Shown piece after piece: positions 1-10,988 of a stretch of 64,000 nt of DNA. The notes below the pieces were generated by a model. It searched no databases. It saw only the letters and a program-made list of their open reading frames with translations, and was not told the origin of the DNA. Made by a program: the position numbers and the translations under genes. The DNA comes from Oikopleura dioica (lineage: Eukaryota > Chordata > Appendicularia > Copelata > Oikopleuridae): the NCBI GenBank assembly GCA_907165135.1, contig OU015568.1, positions 7,758,501 through 7,822,500 of the forward strand, in the 5' to 3' direction. Each line of letters begins with the position of its first letter. Within the stretch, counting starts at the first letter, position 1.

Positions 1-112
1 CCAAATTCAAGAGTAAGCGTCGTATTAACGAGCAAGTTTATGACCACGTCGATTACCACCAGATTTGAATTATTTTTCATTTACTATTTCGATTTAGAAT
101 AGAGGCACGACA

Positions 113-1083
<971 letters not shown>

Positions 1084-1199
1084 AGTAGTTTTTTTTAATA
1101 AAGATATTAATTTCTGATTACTCGTGTGGCAGTAGTAAAGCCATCATTTATTTCATTTCCAGTTCAAAAAATATATCTACAGTGGCTTAAATCTGGCAG

Positions 1200-3314
1200 T
1201 TATGTTTCTTCGTCTTCAAAAACGAGATCGCGTTCTTTCACATGAAAAATTTCTCTGTCTTGAGTCAAGCACGCGTGATTGAAGTCGGGTGGTAACTGGA
1301 CTGGCTCCAAGGGCGTCGAGGCGACGATTTCGTAAGATGCGTCCGAATCGTAGTCGGTTTCGTAGTCTTCGTTGTCTTCAGCCTCTTGACCAGCTGAAAT
1401 AATAAATAACCTTCTGATCAACTTTCTACAGTATTTGCTTACCCAGAGCGCAGTTCGCATGGTCTTCACAAATATTTTCTCGAGCAATTCGGTTTCCTTA
1501 ATAATTATTTAGTTTTTTTAAATAGGTTTTCTATTAATTTACCTTCGGTAGTATCGTCCATGATCTCAAGATAATCGTTCTCTGGAAAATTTGTCGCTTC
1601 TGTTTCTTTTTCTTTAATGTGGAAATTCAATACTGAAAGAAGACAAAAGTTTGAAACTAATTTCCACCGTTCCTTGGGTAGAGTCGACTTCCGGTTTCTG
1701 CGCGACAATTCGAGAGGTGCTCGGCTTCTCCATCTGCTCAGTCTTGATTGACATTGGTCGCCTTCTCCACCAGTTGTCGATCTGCGAACGGGTAAGATTT
1801 AATTCGAGGGAGATCTTATTCATGGTCTCTTCCGATGGCTTCTCGGCACTCTTTTCGTATTCTTCTTGCAGTCGGTTTCGTTGGGCATCGCTGAATTTTC
1901 TAGGATCTTTCAATTCTGCCGCAGGGTTGATTTTCCTTTCTTTCTCTCTTCGCCTGTTGAACCATCCACGGATCAGAGCACAGTTCTTCCCAAGTCTCTT
2001 CCGGAAATCGTCAAAATCATCCTTCGAGGGATACGCATTTTTGCGAAGGCCTCTTCCAAAAAATTTACTTCGTCCTCACTGAACACTTGAGCAGAGTTTT
2101 TCTTCTTGGACTCTTTCAACTCTGCCTGAATTATCTTCTTAGCCTTCTGCCTTCTGTTATTGAACCATTTACTGATTTGAGCCTGAGTTCTGCCAAGCGT
2201 TTTTGCATAGTTTTCCTGGTCTTCTTTCGATGGATAAGTTTCACTTGCATAAGCTTGTTCCAAAACTCTCTATCTTCCTCCGTGAACTCACTTCGACGTC
2301 CTTTTTATAAGTTCTCAACTCCGAGAAATTTTTAAACTCTGGATTCGTTTTCTTTTCCTTGTGTCTCCTGTTACAGAACCATGCAACGATCTGCGTAGCT
2401 GTTTGGCTGAGCGTTTTTCTGAAATCTTCGACATCCTCGCTTGACGGATACGCGTTCTTCTCGAAAGCTCTTTCCATAAAGTCGACATCTTGTTTACTGA
2501 ACACATATCCTTCGCCTGTCTTTCTGCCGCGCTAAAAATATGAAGTCAGTAAATTTTTCTCTAGTAAAAGAGGGGGTCACAATTATAATTATTACACAAT
2601 TATTATTATAGTGATAATATCATTTTCCAATCAGAAGACTCACAATTAGCTAATTTACCTTTCTCTCCGCAAGCAACGGTTCTTCCTTGATTCCTTCGAC
2701 TCCCAAGCCGACACGCTCTTCGTGACCCTCAATCGTACCTTCAACCGAATTTTCCGGGTGCGCGTCATTAGCTACGGTTTGGGGTTTGCGTCAGTAGTTA
2801 CGGTTGCGTCAATAGCTACGGTGCGTCAATAGCTACGGTTAAAAATGAGTCATAGGGACCATAGAAATTGACACACAGTTTAGGGTGGGCATCAACCTAG
2901 GTCGGGTTTGCCGGTTATTTAGAAAACCAGAAGAATTTGAAGCTATCTAGGTCGGTCAGAACGAGAGTGTGGTCGCTTTACGCTTCCAAAAAAGTAATAG
3001 GTAATATTGTGCACAATGTTTATTGAATAAACGCTAAAAATGGTATTTTTTCATATTGGTATCACTTTTGTAAGCGAAAAGCGACCACACTCTCGTTCCG
3101 ACCGACCTAGATAGCTTCAAATTCTTCTGGTTTTCTAAATAACCGGCAAACCCGACCTAGCTTGATGCCCACCCTAAACTGTGTGTCAATTTCTATGGTC
3201 TCTATGACTCATTTTTAACCGTAGCTATTGACGCACCGTAGCTATTGACGCAACCGTAACTACTGACGCAAACCCCCAAAACCGTAGCTATTGACGCGCA
3301 CCCGAATTTTCCAT
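1200..3314 (-). pseudogene. Four-homeodomain transcription factor gene, disrupted
   Basis: The minus strand carries four tandem homeodomains, with helix-3 motifs WFCNRRHK, WFNNRRQK, WFNRRREK and a divergent WWRRR, then an acidic tail ending at 1200. The upstream exon (about 2659-2755) joins over a 125-nt intron (2534-2658). Reading through the homeodomains needs one missing base at each of three homopolymers: an A5 run near 2306 before homeodomain 2, a T4 run near 2265 inside it, and an A5 run near 2040 inside homeodomain 3. The ATG (3314-3312) is cut off from the rest by a 548-bp foldback element that splits codon 2. Last introns are about 1633-1672 (apparently GA-AG), 1506-1542 and 1394-1442. 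Homeodomains bind DNA; several in one chain is unusual. The family was not recognised beyond that. Other long genes here have no such frameshifts, so a real pseudogene or null allele is preferred over sequencing error. Confidence 0.7.
2756..3303. mobile_element. Foldback MITE with 9-bp target duplication
   Basis: Two arms of about 215 bp are near-perfect reverse complements around a loop near 2985-3065. The termini read GGGTGCGCGTCA, with subterminal repeats of the type GCGTCAATAGCTACGGT. GAATTTTCC lies on both sides (2747-2755 and 3304-3312), a 9-bp target-site duplication of the kind made by Mutator-like transposases. No coding capacity is seen, so it is non-autonomous. Removing it and one duplication copy restores ATG-GAA-AAT-TCG at the start of the homeobox gene. 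Confidence 0.88.
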
Positions 3315-4025
3315 CTAAAAAAATTGCATCAGCTTTGAAAAATGAATCTCCTAAAATCTCTATTCGTTTCTTCTTGCGCAATTTTGAGTGATTTCCGCTT
3401 CTCTCTAACTGATTGAAAATCTAGAAAACAGATGAAAAAGAAATGATTTTTCTCGTTGATTTCCATTTGCCGAAGAGAAATACTGATGAGTCATGATTAG
3501 GCTTCTTTTTGACCCATGACTCATGACCAGACCAATCTCGAAGTTATTATGAAAGCAATTTGACAAGACAGAAACGTTGTAATTGAAGTCGTTGTAATTG
3601 TCGTGGCTAGCTGAAAGACATGAGCACTATTTGCAAAAAAGCTTTGGCCGTAATTCGCAGCGGAAGTCACCCTCTGCTCGAAACACGACATGAGCGAATT
3701 TTAATCCAGGAAATCGCGCTAATCCGCAAAATACGGAAAATTTGTATTTATCAGGGTCACACGGTACTTCTACAGGATGTTTAGACACGTTCTTTCATGT
3801 TAAAGTTCAGTTTTCCGATTTCGTAAAGCTCCAAATTCAATTTTGGAATAGCCTCAAGGACCAAATCTGGCGCTGCTCTTACTGTAAAGAGAGAGGCAAA
3901 CTGTCAGGAGCCTATTCGTGGCGCCAAGCGGCGGACAAGTCTTGTTAAGTTGTTTCCGTTTGTGACACCAAATCGAAAATAAATTTCCAAAGTGTCAAGT
4001 TCCTAAATAACAGACAACTTAAATC
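3315..4025. other. Intergenic stretch, no gene recognised
   Basis: This stretch lies upstream of the homeobox gene and next to the 4026 element. I see no convincing exon on either strand; the only ORF (3742-3948, plus) lacks splice partners or a domain. It probably holds the homeobox gene's promoter, judged by position only. Confidence 0.4.
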
Positions 4026-4682
4026 GGCTACACGACGTTTTGACTAAACCGACGTTCTCGCTAACCGACGTTTTCGCTAAACCGACGTTCTCACTAAAAG
4101 TCAAAACGTCGGTTTGGTCAAAACGTCGGTTTAGTCAAAACGTCGGTTTTCCTTAAAAATGCGGGGGAAATCAGAGCGAATGAGAATAGGCTCTTCCTGG
4201 ATTAAAAATTCTGTCTAAAGCCCGCCGTCTTACTCAAACCGAAATTTCTCTTAAAGTGTTAACTTGGAAAAACAAAATATATATATTTTTTAATTTATTA
4301 TTTTAAAATTATTATTTGAATAACAAAATCAATAATTTTAAAAAATATTAAGTCTGCATAATTTTCTGATCTTTTTATATTTTATCGGTCTTGAGATCAT
4401 TTTTAAAAGATTTATTTTAGTCATATTAGTTAATTTAATGAAGATATTCATTATTCTTATACTTTTACTCTTCACAAAGATCTTTCGAAAGATAATGAAA
4501 ACGTCGGTTTCCAAACTGAGTCTTAACCAAATTCAAGCCGCCCACGCATCTTTAAGGAAAACCGACGTTTTGACTAAACCGACGTTTTGACCAAACCGAC
4601 GTTTTGACTTTTGGTGAGAACGTCGGTTTAGCGAAAACGTCGGTTAGCGAGAACGTCGGTTTAGTCAAAACGTCGTGTAGCC
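4026..4682. mobile_element. Foldback element, GGCTACACGACG family, 9-bp TSD
   Basis: The ends are perfect inverted repeats beginning GGCTACACGACGTTTTGAC. ACTTAAATC is duplicated on both sides (4017-4025 and 4683-4691). Each arm is built of tandem copies of a short unit around ACCGACGTTTTGACTAA, with spacing variants. The core (about 4260-4500) is very AT-rich and has no coding potential. The same terminus recurs in the element at 18374-19080. Confidence 0.88.
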
Positions 4683-4691
4683 ACTTAAATC

Positions 4692-5006
4692 GCCGCCGAT
4701 ACATAATTTCAATTCAAGCGAGACACATCAAAGAGCTTGATTCTGTCGCTCATACCTCGCTGCTATCTCTACCTCCACAAATACAGATACCGCATTTTCA
4801 CTATCAAAACTTTATGGAAAGACAAACGGAACTATTCAGCTCTTTATATTTATTTTAACTATTCACAAGGAAAATAAAGCATAAAGAAAAAGCAGCGTTG
4901 GGTAATTTTTTCATACAGTAGAAAGCGCATTACTGAGTATCAATCCCTTAATTTACTCTTCGTTTGATTATCATCTTCAAATTTTCATTTTTTTTTTCAT
5001 ATTCAA
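4692..5006. other. Spacer downstream of Irx
   Basis: AT-rich sequence between the foldback element and the Irx stop codon. It probably includes the Irx 3' UTR. I see no gene or clear motif. Confidence 0.4.
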
Positions 5007-6845
5007 TCATTTTGAATATGGTCGACGATTCTCCAGATTTTCGGTTTGATTGTCGGTGCTGGATTTTCTCCCCTCAGCAGGCGGAGCAGGGCTAGAACTT
5101 GAAGCGCTTTTGTCTTCGGGAAGGGGGTCCTCTTCCTTGATTTCAGAGGATTCTTCTTCCCGCTCGCGAGCTAGAGAGGGTGTCACGTGGACAGTTGGCT
5201 CTACTTCAACGATCGACAAAGCCGACTCATCAGCGGTATCATCTAAGTTTTCGTTAGTTCGTGAAAAATATGACCTTTTTCTACCTTTTCCATCGATAGA
5301 ATCATCAGTAGTATCCTCCTTGTTTCCGGACTCCTTCTTTAATCTTCTCCTAGCATTCGCAAACCAAGTGCTTACTTGCGTCAGGGACATTCCTAAAGTG
5401 GAATGAATGATCATAAAGTTCATGAAAATAAACACCAACCGGAAATGAGTGCGAGCATCACTTTTTCTGCCTTAGTTGGGTAGGGATTTCTTGGATGTTC
5501 CTGGAGCCATGACTTGAGAGGACCAGTCGATTCCCGAGCTGTTTGTCGCCGCTGGATGGTACTTTGTGGGTGGAAGGCTAAACCACCGAATGGATAGCCT
5601 GTTGGGAGAAAGCCGGAGGATGGGTAGAGCTAGAAGTAGCCGTTAGTAGTTTCCTGGGAGAGTAATTATCGTAGTTGAAGAGTCTTATATGTTCCCAGGC
5701 TGCTCACTACATTTTTACGATTTCTACTGTGCTTAAAGTACCTCTAGTAAACAAGCTATTAAGCGACCGCTTCAAAGGCGCCCATCACCCCCGGTTTCCG
5801 ATGTCATTTCGCCTTTTTACACGATCATCCCATGGGAGACTCATTAAACTTTGCGCGAGGACGACACGCGGATTATCTGGCGCCTTCTCAGCCAAATAAA
5901 ATAATTAAGAAATGTACCTAAACCAGCAAAAGGGTATCAAGACTTCGGAAACGGAAATAGATGAGTTAGAATGATGATGATGATGATGATGATTACCCAC
6001 CCACCCGGGAGCTTGAGAACCTGAGCACATTTCGTAATTAGGAAAGGGCTCGGTAACCTGCGTAGTAAACCTGAGTCATGGTCTGAAAGATTTCCAATGA
6101 AAAGCCGCGTAGCGGCTTTTTGAAGAACAAAGCCGCGAAGCGGCTTTGCAAAGTCATCTTTTCAATCGATTGCGGCTTAATTGTCAAAAAAGACGCTACG
6201 CGGCTTTTCATTGGAAATCTTTCAGACCCTGACTCAGGTTGCCGAGCCCAAACATTGATTATGATCCTCAAGTTGAGAGGTTAAAATCACCCGGAGAAAC
6301 CGAAAAAAGGGAGGATTTCTGGAGCCTCCCTGATTCCGAAAGTGACGTGGATGATTTGCTAGCTGTGGGAACGCACTAGCGATGCCCTTTTCGCCTAATC
6401 TCTGTCCTTTCAAGTTAACATTATGTTACTTGTTATGTTTTTAGATGATTACGATGAGCCAGGCGTCCAGGTGACGGTTCCCATAACATTTTCAACACTA
6501 ACAGGTAATCATTGTGAATGTCATGGGTTTTTGTTTAATTCTTTATGAAAAGGTCTCGAGATTATTTTCAAGATATTTATTGAGTTTTCCGATATGTTTA
6601 CGGGACGATTTATCGATAGATATTAGCTTTAACTTACCGGACTTCCTGGAAGAATGGCTGGAACACGAACATCACTGACAGCTGGTGGAACTTGGGTTTG
6701 AAGCTGGAGCCTCTAAAATTTATGACTCATGAAAGCTCATTTTCTTCCTTGATTTCAATCAATATTTGCATTATTTTGTTAGGCCATAAATTATAAAGGC
6801 ACCGAATTAAACTGCACTTACATTGATATGTTCTCCAAAATTCAT
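5007..6845 (-). CDS. irx: Iroquois-class TALE homeodomain transcription factor
   Basis: Four exons fit in phase (6822-6845, 6638-6712, 5440-5629, 5007-5392), giving 224 residues. The homeodomain spans roughly residues 54-116. It has the TALE three-residue loop (HPRNPYPTKAEK) and the Irx-type recognition helix QVSTWFANARRRLKKE; the residues before it are a short variant of the Irx N-terminal arm. A 47-nt intron (5393-5439) splits the homeodomain. The C-terminal part is acidic and Ser-rich, with no obvious Iro box. Irx factors pattern neural and heart tissue as DNA-binding regulators in the nucleus. Intron 2 (5630-6637) is large for this genome because it carries a hairpin repeat at 6046-6249 and a GAT run. 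The start ATG is chosen by phase; an upstream in-frame extension cannot be excluded. The protein is short for the family. Confidence 0.88.
5971..5993. repeat. Trinucleotide microsatellite (ATG/GAT)n
   Basis: About eight tandem GAT units lie inside Irx intron 2. This is a simple-sequence repeat and likely length-polymorphic. Confidence 0.9.
6046..6249. repeat. Palindromic GGGCTCGG element with GC-rich hairpins
   Basis: The ends are inverted: GGGCTCGGTAACCTG on the left and its near complement ending CCGAGCCC on the right. Next comes a second inverted block, CCTGAGTCA / TGACTCAGG. The interior holds nested hairpins of the type AAGCCGCGTAGCGGCTTTTT. It lies within Irx intron 2. No clear target-site duplication is visible. 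It is the best-preserved member of a family found repeatedly between 6 and 17 kb. Confidence 0.85.
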
Positions 6846-7834
6846 CCTTTCGGATTCTCTTTCTTGATTTCCTTCTTGCGCTATCTTCGATGTTTTCACT
6901 GCTCAGTTGCTGTTTTTGGCGAGGAGACTAATGCGGGAAGAAAAAGTTTAGTCCTTATTATGTTATGTTTTGAGTTGAGGGTGTAGAGCGGAAATAATAA
7001 TTTTAGATTTGGAATTGGTAACAAACGAGTTGAGCGCGGCGCTCATCACTCAGAGCGGTGCGTGTTACGCGCTCCGAGGCGCGCTCCCAAGTGGTGGCGC
7101 TCTTTCTAAAATTGCAGCTTGCAACTTTTGAGAAGAGACAACTTTTATGAAGAATAACAATGGTTAAATAGATAGCAATTAGAATACACTGGTTAGATCA
7201 GAAGACTTTTGCCGTGGGAGACTTTGAACAGCGTAATTGAGAAAAGTAATTAGACCTTCTTTGATTCAAAATATTGCCAATTCGAGAGCCAAAAATATTC
7301 GTACTACAGTAATGAGTAGATTATTCCCCTGTGAGAAAATTTATTGTTTATGATATCATCAAAAAACCATTCTATCGGTGTTCTTTTACCATCGTTTTGA
7401 CAATAAATTTTTCCATTGAAAACTCCTCTTTTTCCCAATTTTCAAACAAAGAGCCCAAAAAGAGCCAAGCAAGGTGCAATAAATGGATATACAAACTACC
7501 TATTTGAAGTCCTAATAAAATCCCGAGATCGTCGTTTTTCTGACCTTTTTCGCGAACAGAAACAAAACTGCACGCGTAAATAAAACAACTTCCTCTTCGT
7601 TTTCTTTCTAAATTTGCTCAAATTTGCTTCCGAAAAAACTTGAGCGCGCCTGTCGCTCGATTCCTTGTTGACCGGCTTCTTACGCCAATTTCCGCCAAAG
7701 CTAATGCCACTTTTGAATTGTCGAAAAATCAAGGTGATTTTGGGAATTATTCAAAGGTCAAGAGGACTAAGAAACTTGCTGGTACTCATAGAAATATGGT
7801 ATCTTCTTCATAGAAAATAAAAAAGGGGAGGGGT

Positions 7835-7882
7835 TAAGGTTAGGGTTACCCTGCGTTAGGTTTAGGGTCAGGCAGCCCCCTG
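7835..7882. repeat. Degenerate interstitial telomere-like repeat
   Basis: Short imperfect GGTTAGGGTTA and GGTTTAGGGT units occur in a row, similar to the TTAGGG animal telomere repeat. A second tract lies at 19631-19661. Both are too degenerate to be functional telomeres. Confidence 0.6.
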
Positions 7883-8479
7883 CTAGCTTGATTATCTTGT
7901 TATATCTTGGGCGGCAGGTAGAAGTTCTCCGTTCTACAGTTCAAGAACTCAAATATCTGCACGCATATTCCGGAAGCCAAATGACAAAATCGCATCGATT
8001 AATCTGTACGCCCTAATTCTGAAAGACGATTACTGTTAGTACCGGATTCCGTACACTTTGGCGACGTACTGAATAAAGATAAAGACTAGCAGGGGCGAAT
8101 ACTTTCGCTCTTACTGTAAGTTGACACGTGACCGGATCACTTGAAATTCTGTATTTTGACAACGGAGCCGGTTATTTTTCCTGATAATGAATTTTCAAAC
8201 TAGTTCACTGCAAGTAGAAAAAGTAATTAAAGAATTTCCGCGGCTAATCCTCGTCGGAGGCACTTGTGCCCAAACATGCCCGGAGCGATAAGGGAAGCTA
8301 GTGAGGCCAACACGAAGGAAGCCTCGAGCACTGTGATAGCGATTACTGTAAACTTCCGGCTTCCGTTTCCATTTCGGGCAGGAAGTTCGGAGTTGACTAT
8401 CTAGCCAGTTAGTGGGTAATTTGCACCTGGAATCAACAGCAAATGCAGTAAATTATTGCTGATCTCTGAAGAATACATC

Positions 8480-8676
8480 CTGACTCAGGTTCTACAGATC
8501 TTAAATGAGAAGCCGCGTAGCGGCTTTTTTACGAAAGAAGCCGCGAAGCGGCTTCGCTAAGAATTAGTAATCTATTAAACTGGTTATGTTGCGAAGCCGC
8601 AAAAATGGGCTTCGTCCATAAAAAACGCCGCTTAGCGGCTTTTCATTTTATCGCTTAAAAACCTGACTCAGGTTTT
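8480..8676. repeat. Palindromic element, GACTCAGG/GCCGC hairpin family
   Basis: Bounded by TGACTCAGGTT on the left and AACCTGACTCAGGTT on the right. Inside are AGAAGCCGCGTAGCGGCTTT hairpins and a further pair around GAAGCCGC/GCGGCTT. It is the same family as 6046-6249 but lacks the outer GGGCTCGG ends. Confidence 0.8.
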
Positions 8677-9765
8677 CTATACGGAATCCTATTACTAATA
8701 CGGATTGCAGAGCGCAGATCCAAGAGGAATAATCAGAAATAGAGCACCAGAATTGCGTATTGAAAGAAGAACTAACGGAGTATTGCTGGAGCCGATAGCT
8801 TCCATCACTGGATGCCCCATATTTCCGCTTTCCGAAGCACAAATGAAGGCAGAATAAAAAAGCTACTCGTCTGATGGTTGACAGTGTGACTGTATCGAGG
8901 CGGCGCTGTCAGCGGCAGTGAAAACTTCCGGCGCGATAGCTGCTCGATCAAAAGCGCTTGAATCAAAGAATCGTTGATTGTGCTGTGTTTCTTTATTCGC
9001 GAATGGATTTTGGAAGTTTTTGACTTGTTCCATAATCGCTGTGCGCCATGTCAGGCGCATGTTCGATAATGCAAAAGTCTACTTCCGATCCGATTCACAG
9101 TATCGCGCCGACATCAATCAGCAAACAACTTCCAAGACACACAAACCGGGCAATGCACTTCCGGAGCACGCCTGGGAAAATCCACAGAATACAACTTTCC
9201 ACCAGAAACATTTTAATCCGAACCGGAACTAACAATTCATCTAAAGCTAATTTACTGAAACCCCATTTAACACTCACAAGGTAAGTTGATATCTCGGCAA
9301 CCTGTGTGAAAACCCTGAGTCAGGGTTCGGAAAGAAAAACAAAGTGGAGTACTGTAGCCTTACAGTAATCTGAATATCTGTACAGAACTCGATAAAAATA
9401 CAAAACTGGCCCTTGAATCAATGTTTTTACAAGAGAAAGTAGTGTAGTTGTACATTCAACTCTTGTGTGCCCAAGTAATTCGTCAGAATTGCCACTCATC
9501 CAGCTCAAGTGGTAGGTTTTATTTTCACTACGGGCTGCTTTCTATACAAATCGAAAAAAGCGCGTTAGGCACACACGCACCTCGGCAGACAATGGCCTAG
9601 AAGAGGGCCTCGGAAGTGGCACTCGCCTCGGGGGCAATCAAATTAGCAGTCAGTAATTTGTCTCTTCGCACCTTGTCTGGAACGTGTTTGCGTCTTGCCC
9701 TGCGGCGAGTGTTTGCACGCTGGGCGACGGGAGATCGCGAAAAATGGAGCTGCTCGGGTTTCCGC

Positions 9766-10590
9766 TCAGCGGGTGATTTGGGTTGATGATATTGTTGATT
9801 CAGGAAGTGGGAAGAAAAACAAATTCTCATCAGGTGATTTTCGCGCGAATTTGTTTGCCAAGGACTTCGATCGGAAGGGATTTGAATGTGCTGATTTATG
9901 GTTATTACTAAAAAAATTATAGTATAAATTTCTCCTTGAGGATTTTACCTTCGAGAAATTATCTCTTTGAAGTACCCCATTCGGAATATTTCTATTTACC
10001 AGGAGCTGTCTAAGCAACAAGTAGCACTGCGCCAAGATCAAAGCTGCAACAGACAAGCGTGAGATGCGAAAAAAGTCCTACTGTGTGTTGACTCCCTGTT
10101 TTCAAGAAAATTCTCAGCTTTCCGCTCACCCTTCGCCCCCCACTGTACTTCCTGGCCAGAAGAGTATCTGCTTGATATCCAATGCAAGTTCGATAGCATG
10201 GTGGGTCCAGAATAGCAAGATCTACAGACAGTCTTGTTTGTTGCAAACAATTAAGGTCTTCAAGGTCGTGTTTAACAAATGTAATCGGAGGTTTGCCAAC
10301 GGAAGTGACACAAATCAACGAGAATTCTGACACATGTTTTCTCAGATAGCAATATCATCGAAAAAGATGTGAAACATTTCTTTTCATAAATGATCATAAC
10401 TTCGTATTTGCTTCACAGTTTTTTCTGTTACCACGAAATCTGATGATTATCAAACTTTCTTTGGAGCCCAGTGTCACCCTTCTGCGGCGTCTAAAAGTCC
10501 TCCAGTAGCTGATTCGTATTCACTTTGATCTGGGCGGTAGTTACTTGTTGACAGGTTCACAAGGAGGCAAACAACAAGGACCGCTCCTGA
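9766..10590 (-). CDS. Predicted single-pass membrane protein (N-terminus incomplete)
   Basis: Three exons join in phase with GT-AG ends: 10478-10590, 10130-10340 and 9766-10077. The first encodes a hydrophobic run (GAVLVVCLLVNLS) that looks like the core of a signal peptide. The second encodes a Cys-containing ectodomain of about 70 residues. The third begins with a membrane-spanning run (SVAALILAQCYLLL) and ends in a basic, Ser-rich cytoplasmic tail. No ATG was found upstream in phase, so at least one 5' exon is missing from the model. The family was not recognised. Its layout resembles the neighbouring gene at 10989-15559 (short ectodomain, one membrane span, Ser-rich tail), but no sequence similarity was seen. 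An alternative last exon reading on to 9597 is open in another frame but does not fit the phase. Confidence 0.5.
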
Positions 10591-10988
10591 CTAGATCAAC
10601 AAGCACGGGCAGATTGGCCCTATCGAATGTCACTACCGCTTCCGGCTCTTTTATCTTTCCTAGCTACTCCAAGAACTAAAGTCTACGAATATTCAAATAT
10701 TGACAGAAATTGCTTACTTTGTACTTTTATACCCGTTTTCTTCCTTGATTTCAATTCTTATTCAGAAGATTCAAGAAAAGGTTAAAGTTTTTATTTATAC
10801 AATATTTGCTTCTCGAATAGATTTGCTCTACCAGAAGGCTGTTTCAGTAGTATTGACGTATTCAGTACATTCAGAAAATAATTAGTAAAGTAGCTGTACA
10901 GAAAAAGTATTTCTTTGTGAATCGAACTTGCTTGCGCATTTCAAAAAGGAGAATTGGTGAACGCGGCAGCTGAAAATTAGAGCGGTAA

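Larger units (their letters stand above)
6846..9765. other. Gene-poor, repeat-bearing stretch
   Basis: I cannot build a gene model here. A minus-strand open stretch at 8863-9060 ends in a stop and has a plausible acceptor (AG before about 9030). It has coding-like composition and could be a terminal exon, but no in-phase partner was found. 7496-7732 (minus) contains one possible donor only. A telomere-like tract lies near 7835-7882. A hairpin element lies at 8480-8676 and a lone half-copy of its arm at 9293-9331. Confidence 0.4.

Noticed and set aside
6443-6505. A possible plus-strand exon in Irx intron 2
   Set aside because: It has AG before and GT after and an open frame, but no in-phase neighbour and it is on the opposite strand to Irx.
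7835-7882. Telomere-like repeats as evidence of a chromosome fusion
   Set aside because: The tract is short and degenerate and has only one small partner at 19.6 kb. Random or transposon origin is as likely.
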